From an uncultured Collinsella sp. (GTDB taxonomy: Bacteria; Actinomycetota; Coriobacteriia; Coriobacteriales; Coriobacteriaceae), in NCBI GenBank assembly GCA_900757265.1, contig CAAENW010000046.1, forward strand, positions 1 to 8,428: 8,428 nucleotides of DNA. Reading direction: 5' to 3'. Below the pieces are notes generated by a model, which saw only the letters and a program-made list of their open reading frames with translations, did not search any database and had not been told where the DNA came from. The number at the start of each line of letters is the position of its first letter. The stretch's first letter is position 1. Both the position numbers and the translations under genes were made by a program. This document shows positions 6,520-8,428 of this stretch, piece after piece.

Positions 6520-8322
6520 TTACGCCTCCAAGAATGCGCCGGTCTGGCGGCCCCACAGGCTCGCGTACTCGCCACCCGCCTCGACAAGCTGCGCATGCGT
6601 GCCGTCCTCGACAATCTCGCCATCGGCCAGCACCACAATGCGGTCGAGCGCCGCCACGGTGGACAGGCGGTGCGCCACCACAATGGAGGTACGTCCACGC
6701 ATCAGGTTTTCGAGCGCCTCCTGCACCAGCGCCTCGGACTCGCTGTCGAGGGCAGAGGTCGCCTCGTCGAGCACCAGAATCGGCGCGTCGGTTAGGATGG
6801 CGCGGGCGATAGCCACGCGCTGACGCTGGCCGCCCGAGAGCTTAACGCCGCGCTCGCCCACCATGGTGTCAAAGCCACGGGGCAAGCGGTCGATAAACTC
6901 CAGGGCATTGGCCAGGCGCGCGGCCTCGCGAATCTGCTCGTCGGTGGTGTTGGGACGACCGTAGGCAATGTTTTCGCGAATGGAGCGGTGAAACAGCAGC
7001 GCCTCCTGCGGCACGTAGGCAACCTGGCGGCGCAGGCTCTGCTGCGTGCAGCGCGAGACGTTCTGGCCGTCCACGAGCACGCGGCCGCCCTGCACATCGT
7101 CCAAGCGCAACAGCAGCTTGGTGAGCGTCGACTTGCCCGAGCCCGATTTACCCACCAGGCCCACGCGCTGGCCCGCCGCCACGTGAAGCGTCAGGTCGTC
7201 GAACACGTTCTCGCCCGCCGCGGCGTCACGATATGCAAAGCTCAGGTGCTCAAAATCAATCGCACCTTCGGTCACTTTAAGCTCGGGAGCGTTCTCGTCG
7301 TCTGCCACCAGACGCGGCTCGTCCAGCACGCGCGTCATCTCGGCCGCATCACCGAGCGCGCGGTTGATGCGCTGCATCATGGAGCTTACGTAGTTCAGAC
7401 GCATGGTGAGGTTATAGGTGTAGGTAAAGATCATGACGAGCGAGCCGGCCGAGATGCCAAACCACGCGTTGCCGCCCGCCACGAACACACTCACCACGGC
7501 CATGGTGATGACGATAAGGCCCGAGGTCGTAAAGTTGCGCTGCATCATGGCGTGCATCGAGACCGTCTCGGCGTCGCGCGCGGCACGATCGGCGGCGTCG
7601 AACAGATCGCGTTCAAAGTCCTCGCGCCCGCAGGTCTTGACGGCCAAGATGTTCGTGACCGCGTCGGAGAGCACGCCCGAGAGCTTGTTTTGCGCGGCGG
7701 ACGTCGCGGCCGAAAGCGGCATGATGCGCTTGTACATAAGCCAGACAAACGCGATGTAGACGACCATGATGCACACCAGGATCACGGTAAACGTCGGCAC
7801 CACCGGGGCGAGTGCGGCCACGGTGCAGATGACCGAGGTGATGGTGGGGATGAGCGAATACACCGTCACGTCGACCAGACCGGTGTAGCCGCTCATAAAA
7901 CGGCTTGTCTGGCTCACAAGCGATCCGCCAAAGCGGCTGGTATGGAATGTCATGGATTGGTTGGAGAGTGTGTCGAAGCACAGGCGCGCCAGGTGATAGT
8001 TGCCCGCGATCTCGAGCTTGTAGACGGTGTAGTCCTGCAGCTTGGAGAGGATCTGGCCCACCAGGTTGACGAGCACGAGCGCCAGAATGTAGGGACCGAA
8101 GACCTCAAACACCTGGTCACCCGCCACGGGACCGGCTTGAACGCGGTCGACAATGAGGGCCATCACATAGGTATTGGCAAACGTCAGCAAAAAGATGTAG
8201 CCCGCCGACGAGAACACCGAGAGAAAGACAATCAGCGGCTGTGTGCGCGTGACGTCCCAAAAACGCTGAAGCGTGCGGCGAACGGTGGAGCGTTTGAGCG
8301 GGCTGGTGCTTCTCTGAGACAT
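6520..8322 (-). CDS. ABC exporter half-transporter (fused permease and ATPase)
   Basis: This is a 600-residue type-I ABC exporter with one transmembrane domain followed by one ATPase domain, expected to work as a dimer in the cytoplasmic membrane. Hydrophobic segments at about 30-60, 72-92, 150-172, 176-198, 264-284 and 288-308 give the six helices typical of the fold. The nucleotide-binding domain is complete: Walker A GKSGSGKST (391-399), Q-loop Q439 in YVPQE, signature LSGGQ (495-499), Walker B ILVLDE (515-520, catalytic E520) and switch H551. The ATG at 8322 was chosen because AAAGGAA lies just upstream; the ATG at 8358 has no recognisable ribosome-binding site. It is the first gene of the stretch, with a palindrome upstream at 8363-8381. 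Such exporters move drugs, lipids or peptides; the substrate cannot be told here. A partner half-transporter could lie beyond the right edge. Confidence 0.93.
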   Translation of the reverse strand: MSQRSTSPLKRSTVRRTLQRFWDVTRTQPLIVFLSVFSSAGYIFLLTFANTYVMALIVDRVQAGPVAGDQVFEVFGPYILALVLVNLVGQILSKLQDYTVYKLEIAGNYHLARLCFDTLSNQSMTFHTSRFGGSLVSQTSRFMSGYTGLVDVTVYSLIPTITSVICTVAALAPVVPTFTVILVCIMVVYIAFVWLMYKRIMPLSAATSAAQNKLSGVLSDAVTNILAVKTCGREDFERDLFDAADRAARDAETVSMHAMMQRNFTTSGLIVITMAVVSVFVAGGNAWFGISAGSLVMIFTYTYNLTMRLNYVSSMMQRINRALGDAAEMTRVLDEPRLVADDENAPELKVTEGAIDFEHLSFAYRDAAAGENVFDDLTLHVAAGQRVGLVGKSGSGKSTLTKLLLRLDDVQGGRVLVDGQNVSRCTQQSLRRQVAYVPQEALLFHRSIRENIAYGRPNTTDEQIREAARLANALEFIDRLPRGFDTMVGERGVKLSGGQRQRVAIARAILTDAPILVLDEATSALDSESEALVQEALENLMRGRTSIVVAHRLSTVAALDRIVVLADGEIVEDGTHAQLVEAGGEYASLWGRQTGAFLEA

Positions 8323-8326
8323 GGGC

Positions 8327-8333
8327 TTCCTTT
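8327..8333 (-). promoter_or_regulatory. Ribosome-binding site of the ABC exporter gene
   Basis: Minus-strand AAAGGAA precedes the ATG at 8322 by 4 nt; its AAGGA core is 5 nt away. It supports the MSQRSTSPLK start over the ATG at 8358. Confidence 0.7.
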
Positions 8334-8362
8334 CGCGTCTGATAGGGCGAAACGCCATTGTT

Positions 8363-8381
8363 GCACATTAAAGTGCGCTTT
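8363..8381. promoter_or_regulatory. Candidate operator palindromes upstream of the ABC exporter
   Basis: GCACATTAAAGTGC (8363-8376) is a 14-bp palindrome centred on TTAA with only the 5/10 position pair unmatched. A second near-palindrome, AAAGTGCGCTTT (8370-8381), overlaps it. The site lies about 40 bp before the exporter start codon, where repressors of the MarR or TetR type often bind in front of efflux genes. No convincing -35/-10 pair could be assigned and no regulator gene is visible in the window, so the role is inference. Confidence 0.35.
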
Positions 8382-8406
8382 AGGCAAGTGCGTTGTGAAA
8401 CACGGC

Positions 8407-8428
8407 GGGGCGCCCGCGCAGACGCCCC
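8407..8428. other. GC-rich hairpin at the right window edge
   Basis: GGGGCG (8407-8412) and CGCCCC (8423-8428) form a 6-bp stem with a 10-nt loop. On the minus strand the stem is followed by GCCGTGTTTC, without a clean T-run. It could be the terminator of a gene beyond the edge, on either strand. The sequence needed to decide lies outside the window. Confidence 0.35.

Noticed and set aside
1..8428. CRISPR array, tRNA or rRNA gene, insertion sequence or prophage
   Set aside because: No regularly spaced direct repeats, no cloverleaf or rRNA-like sequence and no transposase, integrase or phage proteins were seen. The coding regions appear to be ordinary core-type genes.

Overview
The window is a compact, GC-rich chromosomal segment in which all five recognisable genes lie on the minus strand. 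Gene content, GC level and ribosome-binding sites suggest a high-GC Gram-positive gut-type actinobacterium; Coriobacteriia, perhaps Collinsella, is my best guess. That placement rests on overall impression, not on a marker gene.

In transcription order (right to left) the layout is as follows. An upstream region with a palindrome and a window-edge hairpin (8323-8428) precedes a complete type-I ABC exporter half-transporter (6520-8322). Next come endonuclease III, nth (5791-6456), and a 159-bp spacer with terminator-like hairpins. The transcription-repair coupling factor mfd (1999-5631) follows, then a 219-bp spacer occupied mostly by inverted repeats. Last are a membrane PAP2-family phosphatase (916-1779) and the start of a PLP-dependent threonine-aldolase-type enzyme (1-870), which runs off the left edge.

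mfd and nth form a small DNA-repair neighbourhood: Mfd clears stalled RNA polymerase and recruits nucleotide excision repair, and Nth starts base excision repair at oxidised pyrimidines. The ABC exporter, phosphatase and aldolase have no evident functional link to them. The 63-bp ABC/nth and 45-bp PAP2/aldolase gaps allow co-transcription, but each gene has its own Shine-Dalgarno sequence.

The protein-coding content looks ordinary and I found no convincing new enzymatic or defence system. The most unusual part is the mfd/PAP2 spacer. It holds two consecutive inverted-repeat structures, one a 98-bp imperfect palindrome with a 19-bp outer stem, and a related TGGGAC-type inverted repeat lies between the ABC gene and nth. 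These look like members of a dispersed intergenic repeat or a structured RNA. The mfd leader also carries a terminator-like hairpin very close to the start codon.
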